Source of the DNA: Ichthyophonus hoferi
Taxonomy: Eukaryota > Opisthokonta > Ichthyosporea > Ichthyophonida > Ichthyophonidae
Assembly (NCBI GenBank): GCA_002751075.1
Contig: NAOQ01000261.1
Span: 41,260-69,339, forward strand
Length of the DNA stretch: 28,080 bases
Direction: 5' to 3'
Shown here: one piece after another, positions 10,191-21,463 of the stretch
How the letters are laid out: each line of letters begins with the position of its first letter
How positions within the stretch are numbered: position 1 is the first letter of the stretch
The notes under the pieces: generated by a model
What the model was told of the DNA's origin: nothing
Database searches by the model: none
What the model saw: only the letters and a program-made list of their open reading frames with translations
Program-made: the position numbers and the translations under genes

Positions 10191-12922
10191 ATATGCGTGA
10201 TAAAACAATAGTGATCCGGTTGAGTAACTTAATTTATAGAAAGAATTTATGAAATACTTTTTTGTGCTTTTTAAAAAACAAAGGTCTCCTAATAAGAAAT
10301 TATTATGGTTGTCTAAAACTTAAATCTAGTTGGCTTCGTAAAAGTTTACTTTTGTCTTGGCGCTTCCCTGAGTCATTATCCAAAGTCTGGAGTATAATAT
10401 AGCAATAGCTTTGTAATTTAAGAGAGGTCTTTGGTGGTTTTTAACGGAAGAGAAGCTGTATGTCTAATCCATGTAGTCTCTCTATATATATTTAACGGTT
10501 AAGATTAAAATTTAATATAGATATCGGTGGAGGCAAAAGTACATTTAAAATATAGGTAGATAGGAATGATGATATCGTACTGATTAATTCATGCAGGTAT
10601 AGCTATTTAAAAGCACAATGTTCCCTGTAGGCTAATGGTTCCTCCCCTTTAAAATAAAAGCAAAAATACTTTGCATTAGCGTACTAACCTCTTTACTCTC
10701 CATTATTAATATTTATAATTAACTAATAATTGCTATCTTGCTACTCTACGTACAACTAAGCATAAATTACTTTACGAGTAGAAGCAGTGTTTAATAATTT
10801 GAAATCAATATTTAATTCAAGATTAATAATACGAATTAGTTAGTTTCTTATTATAAAACTATAGAATAAAGTATTGTACTCTCGTTAGATATGGTTTTTC
10901 CTCTATGAAGTTGATAGTTAAGTTTTGTATATAGATATAGATAGGGTCAGTCTATTTTTCCTATTATACTTAGGTAACTATACCAACCCATACATAATTT
11001 GGTATACATGTATTATCCAATTATAAATAAACATGAGATAGCCAACCTATTATACCATATTATATAATACACTCACATGTATAATTCTATAAACAATCAC
11101 ATTATATTACATTATATTACATTGAGCATATATAGCCCCGTTTAACAGTCCTACGCATTCTCATAAAGCACATTTCTTTACATCATAGATTGAGTTGTAA
11201 ACATAATCTCAATTTTAATCAATTAGTTGTAATCTTTTCCATTTAATAGCCCACCCATATAGAAACACTATAGTGATATTTTATTATTCTTTATTTTGTC
11301 ATAATAACTAACTATATTACATGTCTATATCACTACACATTTGCATTATCATTTCTTATTGTCAATAAATTATTTTATTATAGGTATTGCATCTGTCTAC
11401 CTACCTAATATACAGAAGTATATTTATTGTTATTGTAATGATTTTGATTTGTTTAATTTTAAAAAATGCGTTGGGTTTCTTTTATTTATAATATTATGTT
11501 ACTCAATACGTAATATAATCCTATATAGATACTGTCATCTAGGTATACAGCACATATATTGTGAATAATACGGAGCATGCGTGGTGTTATTGTTTTAGAC
11601 AATCCCCTATCCTAGATGATTTAGGTATGTTTATGTATGCGACCTTTTTCATACTCCATATAAAAGAATGGCAAAACATAACATCAATATAACCGGAATA
11701 CTGTATATTGCTTACAGTAATATATTGTTAAGTAATAGCATGCCTTAAGTGACTACCGTGCACTGTATGAAAAAATAAAGTATAAAGCAATATATGTGTA
11801 TAATATATATTGTGACTTATTGTAAATAAAATTCTCGCCTTCTCGTACCTACCATATGCATATTTTGCAATTATATTGATAATTTGTTACTATTTTATAC
11901 ATTCATAAAAATCAGGTTTGGCGTCTTCTTTCTCCATACTATAAACGAAAGACCAGTTATGTAAGCGGAAAAAATTGGGGGTAGGGTAAATAATTTAGCA
12001 TTGCATATATAACAGCAATTTTATATAGTGAAGCCTGTAATATAATGTGACATAATAAAGTCCAGTCATAAACATGGTTAGATATGCAGCTTATCCTAGC
12101 ATCCCAGGTTTAACTCTATGGATAGTCAAGAAGAGAAAGTCCTTTAATGAAAACCAGTACATAGTACACATAACAATATACCATACTTCTATGTTGATGA
12201 TCAAAAATAATATAATTACGTAATTGGTATGTTACTATACGTGTGACATACAATACAATTTATTATGGTCAAACTAACATGCTAAGGTAGCATTAAACTT
12301 AATCTACGTGGTACATTGGTAGAAATCATATAACACATTAGTTCCCTGTATTATTATTGACTTTGTTGTTTAGAATTATAAGCAATATCAATATAATACA
12401 ATAGGATCCCACCCAGCATATTGTATCCTAATAGTACCATACTATATACATCCATATAGTCATAAAGCCTTCATAGCAACCACTCACAATCAACTGTAAC
12501 TCTTATTTCACGAGTGAATGTGAATGGGGTTCCGTGAAACTTTTTTTTTCAAAGTATGTGATTTGACTGGATATGTTTTAGATACTAGTGTACGTTGGGA
12601 GTGCTATATTAAATTGTCTATCAAAATACAAAAGGTATAATACAGGCTAATATTAGTAAATTAATATTAAAAATACAAGAAGACCGAAAAAAAAAAAAAA
12701 AAAATCATAATTTAAAGGACATCTTAATATATGATATATTTCAATTAAATGAATATGAATGAATATGAATGAATACGAATGATTACTGACGATTACTGAG
12801 AATTGTTGTGTGATTATTATAGTATGTGCAATGGTTCAGCTAGTGTAGTATAGATATAGATACCAAGCTTACTGGAGTTTTTATGGTAAGAAATATCCAG
12901 ACATTTATCTTATACACCATGG
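10191..12922. other. Intergenic spacer, no gene seen
   Basis: This strongly AT-rich spacer lies between two convergent 3' ends. It contains only simple repeats such as ATTATATTAC copies near 11100-11123 and GAATGAATAT copies at about 12747-12780, and an A run at about 12688-12704. The ORF at 11341-11568 is of random AT-rich type. No RNA gene was recognised. Confidence 0.55.
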
Positions 12923-12928
12923 TTTATT
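12923..12928 (-). promoter_or_regulatory. Polyadenylation signal for ARPC2
   Basis: TTTATT on the plus strand reads AATAAA on the minus strand, about 70 bases beyond the ARPC2 stop codon, a suitable distance for 3' end formation. Confidence 0.55.
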
Positions 12929-12996
12929 ATTTCGTTCGTCATGCTACCAGTGCCCTGTCTACTCTTCAGGAGGACGCCAACCATCCCTACCAGTGC

Positions 12997-13435
12997 TCAC
13001 TTACGCACAAAGGTCTTGCCACTATAAAGAAAAACAAGGCCTTGGTTAGTGACATTCGCCCGGTCATATAGGACGCTGGTATATTTATATATGTATTTAT
13101 ACATTTATGTCTACATATACCATATACTATCTATAAAACATACATACTTTATACTATATACTATTTATATAACATATACACCCTATACCATACCTAGCAG
13201 TTTTCTTTTCCGTCTTCACCTCAGGGCGAGCTCTATTAAGAATCTTTAGGGAGGTAGCCACTCTAGCTCTCATACGACAGTGAAGGTAGGCCTTGCTGCA
13301 CTTGATATGGTAGTGGAAGTAGTCACGGAAGGTCTATGTGTAAGTAGGTAGGTAGGTGAGTAAGGGTTACTTGATGGGATATGTATCGGGTGTAAGAAAA
13401 TGTGTACATACATACATACATACATACATACATAC

Positions 13436-13476
<41 letters not shown>

Positions 13477-16400
13477 CACTATACTAATAATAANNNNNNN
13501 NNNNNNNNNNNNNNNNNNNNNNNNNNNNNNNNNNNNNNNNNNNNNNNNNNNNNNNNNNNNNNNNNNNNNNNNNNNNNNNNNNNNNNNNNNNNNNNNNNNN
13601 NNNNNNNNNNNNNNNNNNNNNNNNNNNNNNNNNNNNNNNNNNNNNNNNNNNNNNNNNNNNNNNNNNNNNNNNNNNNNNNNNNNNNNNNNNNNNNNNNNNN
13701 NNNNNNNNNNNNNNNNNNNNNNNNNNNNNNNNNNNNNNNNNNNNNNNNNNNNNNNNNNNNNNNNNNNNNNNNNNNNNNNNNNNNNNNNNNNATATATATA
13801 TATATATAATACACTATACTATAAAATAGCAATATAACATAATAGCTATATACCTGGATGAGATTGATGCAGTTCTCTCTCTGGGGGTCCTCGTTCACAG
13901 GTCCCTTAAAGCCATTGGTCCTAAAGTGGCGGATAAACAGTACTAGACAGGAGAGGGGAGAGGAATCATAGGAGGTTAGGACAGATTGTATTGAATTTTG
14001 TTGTATTATATTATAATAGTATAGTATAACGTCAGCATAACGGGTAAAAAAAGTTAAACATATCATAGTTTAGGGTGTAGAGTAGATGTTTTATGCTGTA
14101 TTATTGGAGTTATATTAGCCCGGGTATTATAATAGTTTTAATGGGTTGATATGATAGGGTGAACCCATCTATAGTGTATAGTAACCGTATTCCCTGGGGA
14201 GATACAGTAATGGTGTTTGCTTGAGTATCACTAACACATGGCTGTGGTTGTCTCCGTCGATGTACTTTCATATTTACACCAATACATCATCTAGAAATCA
14301 TATCTATAACTATAAGTATTTAATTTATAACCCGGCTTTATAACCGGCTATTGTGTAAATGGTAAATATCATGTCATACTGTAACTATATAGTAACTTTA
14401 TGTCAAACACAAACCCCAACTGAAATTGCAACCTTGCTGAGCAGGTATAAATGAACAATACTAGACCATGCAAGGTAAACTATATAGACATTATATAAAC
14501 TCTCCTTATCTTCCTCTCTGAGCATACAGAGTACAGTATAATCTAGTACAGTATAGTATAGTATAGTATATATAGCATTGTACAGTATTGTTCCTACCAA
14601 AAGCAATATAGCTGATATTGCCTCCTGTCTTGAGGTTCAATCCAGCCAGTTCCGCGGGTGGTTCCTGAAAGGTATAGCTATTGTTACTATAAAGGTATAA
14701 AGAGAAAGAAAGAGGGAGAGAAAGAGAGAGAAAGAGGGGGTGGTATAAAGGATTTTCATGCACTTTATATACACCAAAACCCGCGTCTAGTATATACATA
14801 CACATACATATAGATATGTATACCCTATACCCACCACCATCCATAGCTAGTAACTATCATTATATGATATCAATGGTTATAAATATGATACAAAGCAGAG
14901 AGAGAAAAAAAGACATATAGTATAGTAGTATATGGGTTACCTTGCTAAAGATAACCTGGGGGGCTTCTTGAACCTTCTTACGGGCATCTACAAACTCCTG
15001 CTCATAGAAAGGTTAGGTTACTATGGTGCCTATAGTATAACACTACCATACCACGGTACTGTGGTGGTGAAAAAAAAAATGCGTGACCTGTGTCGCATGG
15101 CCTATCGAATATATTACATTATATTATATTATATTTTATAAATGTAGTAAATTAATTTTCACTACTACACGCCTATACATATACATACACATACATAGAT
15201 ATAGATATATAATATACACCTTATATGGTAATACACCTTATATGGTATTTTAGTCAGGTTCTAACCTATAAAAAAAAGGACAAAAATAAAAACCAATCAC
15301 AGGGCCATGTTCCACTCTAATCGATTGGTTCATTTACCCACCTGTAAGAACACCTTGCCTATAACCACGTCATCTGGATCGTGGAAGGTGGTGCTAAAGA
15401 TCACTGTCACACGATCTGATTGGGCCTACATGCACCCAATAAGATGTGGAAAAAGGTGAAAGAGAGAAGAGGAATTAGTAGAGTTGATTAAGGGGCAATA
15501 TGATTGGATGGCCTTGGACCAGAGCTAATGAAAGAGGGAGACTGATAAGGAGAGAAACTGTGTATATATATGTTTGTATGTGTTTTGCATATATACACTA
15601 TGCACTATACACTATATACCTTTACACTGTGCTGTAATATACTATACTATACTACACTACATCGTACTATATTATACTCTACTGTACTATAATGTACTAT
15701 AATGCACTATACTATACTGTACTATGCTATACTGTATTATACTATACTATGCCATACTATAATATAATATAATATAATATACTATGCTATACTATACTAT
15801 ACTATACTATACTATACTATAATATACTATACTATACTATATTTACTATACTATACTATAATATACTATACTATACTATACTACTCTACCCTACATACCA
15901 GGACATAAACGGCAGAGTCATTGCGGTATTGCACGCTAATAGGTGCATCAGCTGTCTGTCGGGCCAATTGCAAGTCAAAGCACTGCAGGGGTAAAGGTGA
16001 GTATAGAGATAAGTGGGCCAGCACATACGTTATGATAATAACAAGGCCAAAGAGAGAAGGAGAAAGAGAATGAGGAAAAGATAGAAAGAGGGAGAAGGTA
16101 GTTTAATAGGAGGGGGAAGGAGAACATGTAATGATTGGTTTATGTGAGAAGATGTTAAAGTGCTTCTTGTATATTAGATAGGATAGGGTGAGGGGAGACC
16201 AGAGAAGGCTGGGAAAAGAAAAGAATAGAAAGAGAAATACAATAAGAGATATGAGATTTGGGACCAGGATAAAACATTAACAGATAGTACTATCATTGTG
16301 GTAGATATCACAGCTACTGCAGTAGTGTGCATATCTACACCTACAATCATATTACTATTACCATTACTATTACTATTATTATTACTATAAACATACATAC

Positions 16401-17634
16401 AAATATAACCTACTTTCTCAAAAGGAGCAGCAAAAAGGTTTCTCTTCAACAGCGAACACTTCTTAATAATGTCCTCCTTAGGACCTACAGGGTTCTCCAG
16501 ATCAATTAAGAGAGAAACGTCATAACCGGCCTCTGTTTGGGTTACCATTCCTTGATATTCACGATCAATAACAGACTGTACTCCAGCCGCTTCTAGCTCT
16601 CTGTGAGCAATACCCCACGGCATAGTTAGTATTAAAATATCATAGTAAAAACATGGTGAAAACCTCATACTCTTACTATCGGGAATGAAAATAAGAAAAA
16701 GCCCAGAGGAGAGGGAGAGGGAAAAGTCTGCATGTATATAGATATGGAAATATGCAGGATAGACATAGTGGAAAAGAATATAGATCGCGGGGATAAAGAG
16801 AGCATAAAGAGAATAAAGTAGAGTGCATCTGACATGAAACAAGAAACAATGGTCGCAGATAACCGTTTACCGCCATCCTGTATGCATAGTAAGGTATGCT
16901 TTGTGTATGCAACGAATGCATTTAAAGTGATGACATACTACTGACTGATATACTTCTTCAAAAACTCAACTCAATATTTCATCATAAAGTTCTAACATAA
17001 TAAAGATGTAAGGGTTATAATAAATATTTATATTGCTATACATGCACACCAGTCAATATAAAACATGAATAAGCTAAATATAGGCAATAACCAAGAGATA
17101 AACCTACTTATAACAGCCCCATTTGGCACTGAGAAGAATCTTAGTCTTGCTCTCTGGGGTTGATATGTGGTATAAAACACCATCAAAGTCTGTGCATACG
17201 ATCTCCAATGCTTCGGGTTTCTCTCTGTTAGATGATTAACCACAAGGAAATGTTAGCAGGAAAGGCTTTGGGAAAGCATTTTAAATCATTTTCAAAGCAT
17301 ATAAACATGAGATACAAAATATAGATAGAAAAAACAAACAAAAAAGAAGTAAGAAATAAAGTCAAACACCATTTTTATTGAGAAAAATACATTAAAACCA
17401 AATTCTTTTATTGTACCTTTCTATTGACAATAAGAATAAGAAAGAAAGTACTATATTATGTATTAGTGCTCTATAAGTACAAAAGAACTCCACTCATAAT
17501 AAATATCCTTTTTTTCTATAAAAATTAGACAACTAAAAACATGTTTTTTTTTTCTTACAAACAAACACCTACGCGCTAAAAGCCCTCTTAAAGGTGTCTT
17601 CAATAATACCGTTGTGGAACTCTAGGAGTATCAT
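12997..17634 (-). CDS. ARPC2: Arp2/3 complex subunit 2 (p34-Arc), complete, ten exons
   Basis: Minus-strand exons, in order: 17634-17573, 17224-17108, 16600-16414, 15982-15899, 15425-15342, 14997-14941, 14664-14598, 13942-13854, 13333-13194 and 13021-12997. All introns are GT-AG, and the sum is 912 nt, exactly 303 codons plus TGA (human ARPC2: 300). Recognisable blocks are [137 protein letters not shown] and the end [12 protein letters not shown]2 pairs with ARPC4 to form the core of the Arp2/3 complex and contacts the mother actin filament in branched nucleation. TTTTTCTAG just upstream of the ATG may be the acceptor of a 5' UTR intron. The N gap lies in intron 8, so the coding part is unaffected. 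Confidence 0.97.
13399..13493. repeat. (CATA)n and (AT)n microsatellite at left gap edge
   Basis: CATACATA copies run from about 13407 to 13436, followed by (AT)n to about 13473, then AATACACTATACTAATAATAA up to the N run. It lies within ARPC2 intron 8. Confidence 0.9.
13494..13791. other. Assembly gap (298 N)
   Basis: This is a run of N between two (AT)n tracts in ARPC2 intron 8. Both sides carry (AT)n followed by AATACACTATACTA, so the gap may be artificial or may hide a repeat expansion. The long ORFs reported through it are meaningless. Confidence 0.99.
14530..14575. repeat. Short AGTAT/TATAGTA repeat in ARPC2 intron 7
   Basis: Four or more pentamer copies (AGTAT on the plus strand) are visible, the same unit family as the larger array at 15577-15893. 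Confidence 0.7.
15577..15893. repeat. ACTAT pentanucleotide array in ARPC2 intron 4
   Basis: About 300 bases are built from ACTAT pentamers with scattered substitutions (ACTGT, ACTAC, ATAAT). The most regular part is 15781-15880. It ends a few bases before the donor of the exon at 15899-15982, so the repeat reaches almost to the splice site. Confidence 0.9.
16601..17107. other. ARPC2 intron 2
   Basis: This 507-base intron is AT-rich with purine-rich stretches on the plus strand (16680-16740). Nothing gene-like was seen; the ORFs at 16676-16921 and 17028-17243 are wrong-frame shadows of the intron and the neighbouring exon. Confidence 0.7.
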
Positions 17635-20600
17635 ATTTGCGTTAACTAGAAAAATAAAGAATTGGGTTTAATAGAACTAAAAATAGGATAATAATCCTAT
17701 TAACTCAACACACTAGTGCTATAATGATACAATAGTTATTTTAATGGTGGTTTTGATATAAAATAGTCTAAAATTAATTTAATCACAGTAACGAGAAAAA
17801 AAAATATTCGGCAAAAGTGACAACAATATCTAACATGCGATATCATGGTTTAACTAAATATATTTTTTATATATTTTAATAAAAATATTTTATTGGTATA
17901 TTAAATGTATATGACATTAAAATATTTTATTATTATTATTTCATGAATTTGCCTGATCTCTTCGAGTTTCTTGTTTTGCCCAATAGGTAAGGTTATCTAA
18001 CCTGCGATATCATGATTTACTTGATTTTATATTCGGTTTATTGTAGTTAATGTATATGTATTATTGGCTTATTAAAATATATTATATGCAGGATAATGTA
18101 TAACCATGTTGGTATGGCATGGCAGGATATCACAAAATATGTAGTGATTGACTTTGGTTCAATAGCCATACTCAATATATATATATATACGGATATATTA
18201 TATATTGAGGATCAGCAGCAACTGCACTACCCGACGAAATCTACTGAGCATAGAAATCTTTGTCTTCAGATTTCGGACACCTTTTATAAATGATAATAAC
18301 ATATATAAAAAAATATTGAACAACTACAAACCAATGGTATATATTGTTGATTTCAGCCGATGGAATTAAAATTTTACCAATTACAAATAATACCTGTAAG
18401 TCCTGGTAGAGAATTACTACATAAAGGAAGATGAATCTTACTCAGTATAGCTGGAGAAACCCAAAAGGTGCACAGACAGAACATTTTACTACTTTCAAAC
18501 TATAGTTTATAACATGTATACCATCTGAAAAATTTAATTACTAACTAATTAATTAAACAAATGCTGATAATAACCTAGTATTAAATAATTAAGGAATTTG
18601 GATGTTACTATTTTTCAACTATATTGTATATGTAGCTATATTCTATTCATGACTACTTTAAGAATATTTTTATAAATCCTTAGGTAAATTCAAATGCATG
18701 GCAAATTCCTTATTTGTGATTACTATTATATATAAGTTTGATTTACAAATATATATTGAAATTTTTATTTAAATCAATGACGTTTTGATATTATTTTATT
18801 ATGATTATTTTGTAAATAGTATTGATACATTTGGAAAACCAAATTTAAAACATGGGCTAATATTATCGAACTTTAAATATTATCTATAAGCTAACTTGAT
18901 AGTTAAAAAGGAAAACAATCAAAATATTGAACATTTGGATTATGTATTGACAATAATACTTTTTATAAAATAGTCAAAGCAATGCCAGCAATGGCAATTT
19001 TAGCTACATATACAACATAAGCAACGTAACTATAGTTATAATTATCTAATTAATTAATGTTGGCTTCTGAAGTATTCAATATATAAAACGCTATTGGAGA
19101 CTTTTGATTCTGTAATGATGCAGAATAAAGGGAATACAGTTTTTATTTTAAATTCTTTGTTTACAATAGTCGCTACCACCTTGAGCATGGGTAATATAAT
19201 TACTACACAGGTTAAAATAAACTGTCGGCAACCAGTAGCTTTGCCTTTCACTGCCTAATGCCAAAGTTCTAGTATTATACTCACCTACTAATAAAAATTA
19301 AAGGTAGAGGAATTACTACCAGTTATATAAAATATTGTTTGATCATTGCTAGTGCTACCTAATTATACCAGCGCAGAGTATTTGCAAACAAATAAGCTAT
19401 CTAAGGATATCTACTGCAACAGCAATTCTGCGCTTGGTGAAGGTCCTGAAGATAGAGGATCTATCACGGGTGCTATCCTATTATATATACCTTATTATGC
19501 AATATTGAGTACTTCATTTAGTATCAAATCATTTTGATTGTCTAATGTTATATTGCTTACTACTCCTCTTTCTATATTTAACTATGCAATAATAGTAATC
19601 TATTTTTTTAATCTTGATCGATTTTATTTTTGCTCATTGCAATTCAAAGGCTTAGTTAGTATATAAAGGTGATAATATTTATTCACAGTAATTTTTTTTT
19701 TGATGATTAAGTAGTATTAATCTATTATACACCAATATAATGATCTTTTATATAAACGGCTACAAAGACACATTCTGGTGAAACTTAGGGCTTGTTTATA
19801 GCTCATTTGAATGTTTAACTTTTTTTGAGTATAGTTAAGCTTACAATATATTTTATATTAAACTAAAAACTCCGATAATGCGGAGAGTTATTAACTTATA
19901 TTTATTCTTTTCGAAGTATTTACTCTATCCAAGTGTATGAGAAAGCTTCATGCACGAATTTTCTCTTCAATGTTCCGTTAAGTATTTGAATTTCTGTAGC
20001 CTTAAATAAAAGTCAAACATATTATTTATTTGGTTGCTCTAGAGTGAGTCAGATTCTATGCCTATGCTTGTGAAGTAGCAGTCTTTAGACTTATTTAGTT
20101 ACATTGTATAGGGTGTATCTACTAAACGGTTTAGGAAACATGACGTGTTGCTGAATTATTAGCTATGGTATAGCATTAACATGCTCCGTGCATTATTATT
20201 TTAGCTTTCGAAGCATAGGTGTTTTATGTTTTGGAAAGCCAATAAAAATTATTTAAATATATTATTATTCGCAACATCTTGATTTACCTTATTTAACTCG
20301 AATGACAAACAGCAAACCAATAATTAAAAGAAACTCTCATTTTAATCATCTTTTTTTAACATTAATTATAAAATTTTAAAATCCAAGTTGCTGTGTAGAT
20401 AGATTATTATCAATTCACCATTTTCACTGAAGATATATTTATTGGGTTATTGGGCATGTAACGGTAATAATAAACGAGAAATACTCGATTTGTATAATTT
20501 CTACTTGACCTAAGGCACCAGATTTAACCAGTAATTCACACGTAGTCAATCTTCCTCAAATATTTGTTCAGGATTTAAAATATAATTATAAGAAACTATT

Positions 20601-21463
20601 AGTGTAATAATTAAAATATATATTTATAGAATAGATTAATTGGTTAAAGATTACATGACTGATTATGGGGGCTCACGATATATGAATATCTGTATGATAT
20701 TCGCTATAGATTAAATTAGTGTATGTGGAAAGATAGATAGTGGTATATAGTGTTATAGTGTTGTATTGTTAGTGTATAGGGTTAGATAATTGTTTGTATA
20801 GAGAATAAGTAACATAGTCTATTGACTGGAAATCATTAGAGGAAACTGTTGTGTTTACTAATGGGAAATAAAGAGAGAAAGTGATAGCCAGGCAAGTATA
20901 AATAAAAACATAGATACAGGAGAAAGAGATGGGAAAAGGGAAGTTGGTATATGCATAAAGACAGAGATATAGTGAGTAAGAAAGGATATAAGTAGGATAG
21001 TGTGGTATTTAAGCTGTAATATAAAGGCCGCAAGAGATAAACATGCGCGCCTAAGTGGCAAAGACTTCGACAGTAAAGACAAGACCAGCGAACATAGAAG
21101 GAGGGATACCAGTCTAGAATAGTTGTGGAATATCATCAATATTCCCGACGTAACTCCTTAGAAGGATAGAACAGACAGCCTCCGCGCATAATTCCTTTTC
21201 TTTTCCTTTGTTAATTGATGTAATTATTTCTATTATTCTTTCTATTACTACTTGCATTTTGGTTGTGTATTTTTTTTTTGGTCATTTAGCTCTCTATATC
21301 TCCTGCTGTGTAGAGCTACCCTAAAAGACCACACACATCCCAAAAAATACAGTTAATCACACACACACACACACATATATATATATACAAACACTCCTTT
21401 ACTTTCTCTATTTCCCTCCCCCCTTCTTACCCTCTCTATATATAATCCTTACAGACTATAACT
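17635..21463. other. Divergent intergenic region between ARPC2 and CUL4
   Basis: This 3.8-kb AT-rich spacer lies between two head-to-head genes. A 26-base motif occurs twice, at 17827-17852 and 17993-18019. A slightly GC-richer patch at about 21020-21185 could be the CUL4 promoter or a 5' UTR exon, because an acceptor-like CTTACAG ends at 21454, ten bases before the CUL4 ATG. A (CA)n(TA)n microsatellite lies at about 21358-21386. The short ORFs at 18096-18293, 19054-19251, 19346-19537 and 20836-21139 show no family resemblance and no supporting signals. Confidence 0.5.
17827..18019. repeat. Pair of 26-base direct repeats
   Basis: TATCTAACATGCGATATCAT at 17827 and TTATCTAACCTGCGATATCA at 17993 begin two copies about 167 bases apart. 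Both continue into T(A/G)TTTA and AT-rich DNA with a loosely similar order of motifs (TTTATT, TATTGG, TTAAAATAT), which hints at an old tandem duplication. Confidence 0.5.

Noticed and set aside
12883-13071. Plus-strand ORF containing YYFVRHATS and SLTHKGL, recalling histidine phosphatases (RHG and LT..G motifs)
   Set aside because: It lies antisense over the last ARPC2 exon and 3' UTR, lacks further exons with phosphatase features, and a seemingly related stretch at 13200-13280 is fully explained as the reverse of ARPC2 exon 9. The resemblance is most likely chance.
13402-14066. Long ORFs crossing the N run on both strands
   Set aside because: N bases are read as open; the real content is microsatellite, gap and one ARPC2 exon.
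16174-16842. 222-residue minus-strand ORF taken as a single protein
   Set aside because: Only 16414-16600 is coding (ARPC2 exon 3); the flanks are intron read-through, and splice sites at both edges restore the ARPC2 alignment.
17028-17243. 71-residue minus-strand ORF
   Set aside because: It is a wrong-frame shadow of ARPC2 exon 2; the correct frame reads [20 protein letters not shown].
19054-19537. Facing ORFs of 65 (minus) and 63 (plus) residues in the ARPC2-CUL4 spacer, considered as a small two-gene or toxin-antitoxin-like pair
   Set aside because: Lengths are within chance for AT-rich DNA, there are no motifs or supporting signals, and the setting is eukaryotic intergenic DNA.
20836-21139. 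Leu/Ser-rich minus-strand ORFs
   Set aside because: They are translations of purine-rich (AGAGAA-like) plus-strand sequence near the likely CUL4 promoter and look like no known protein.
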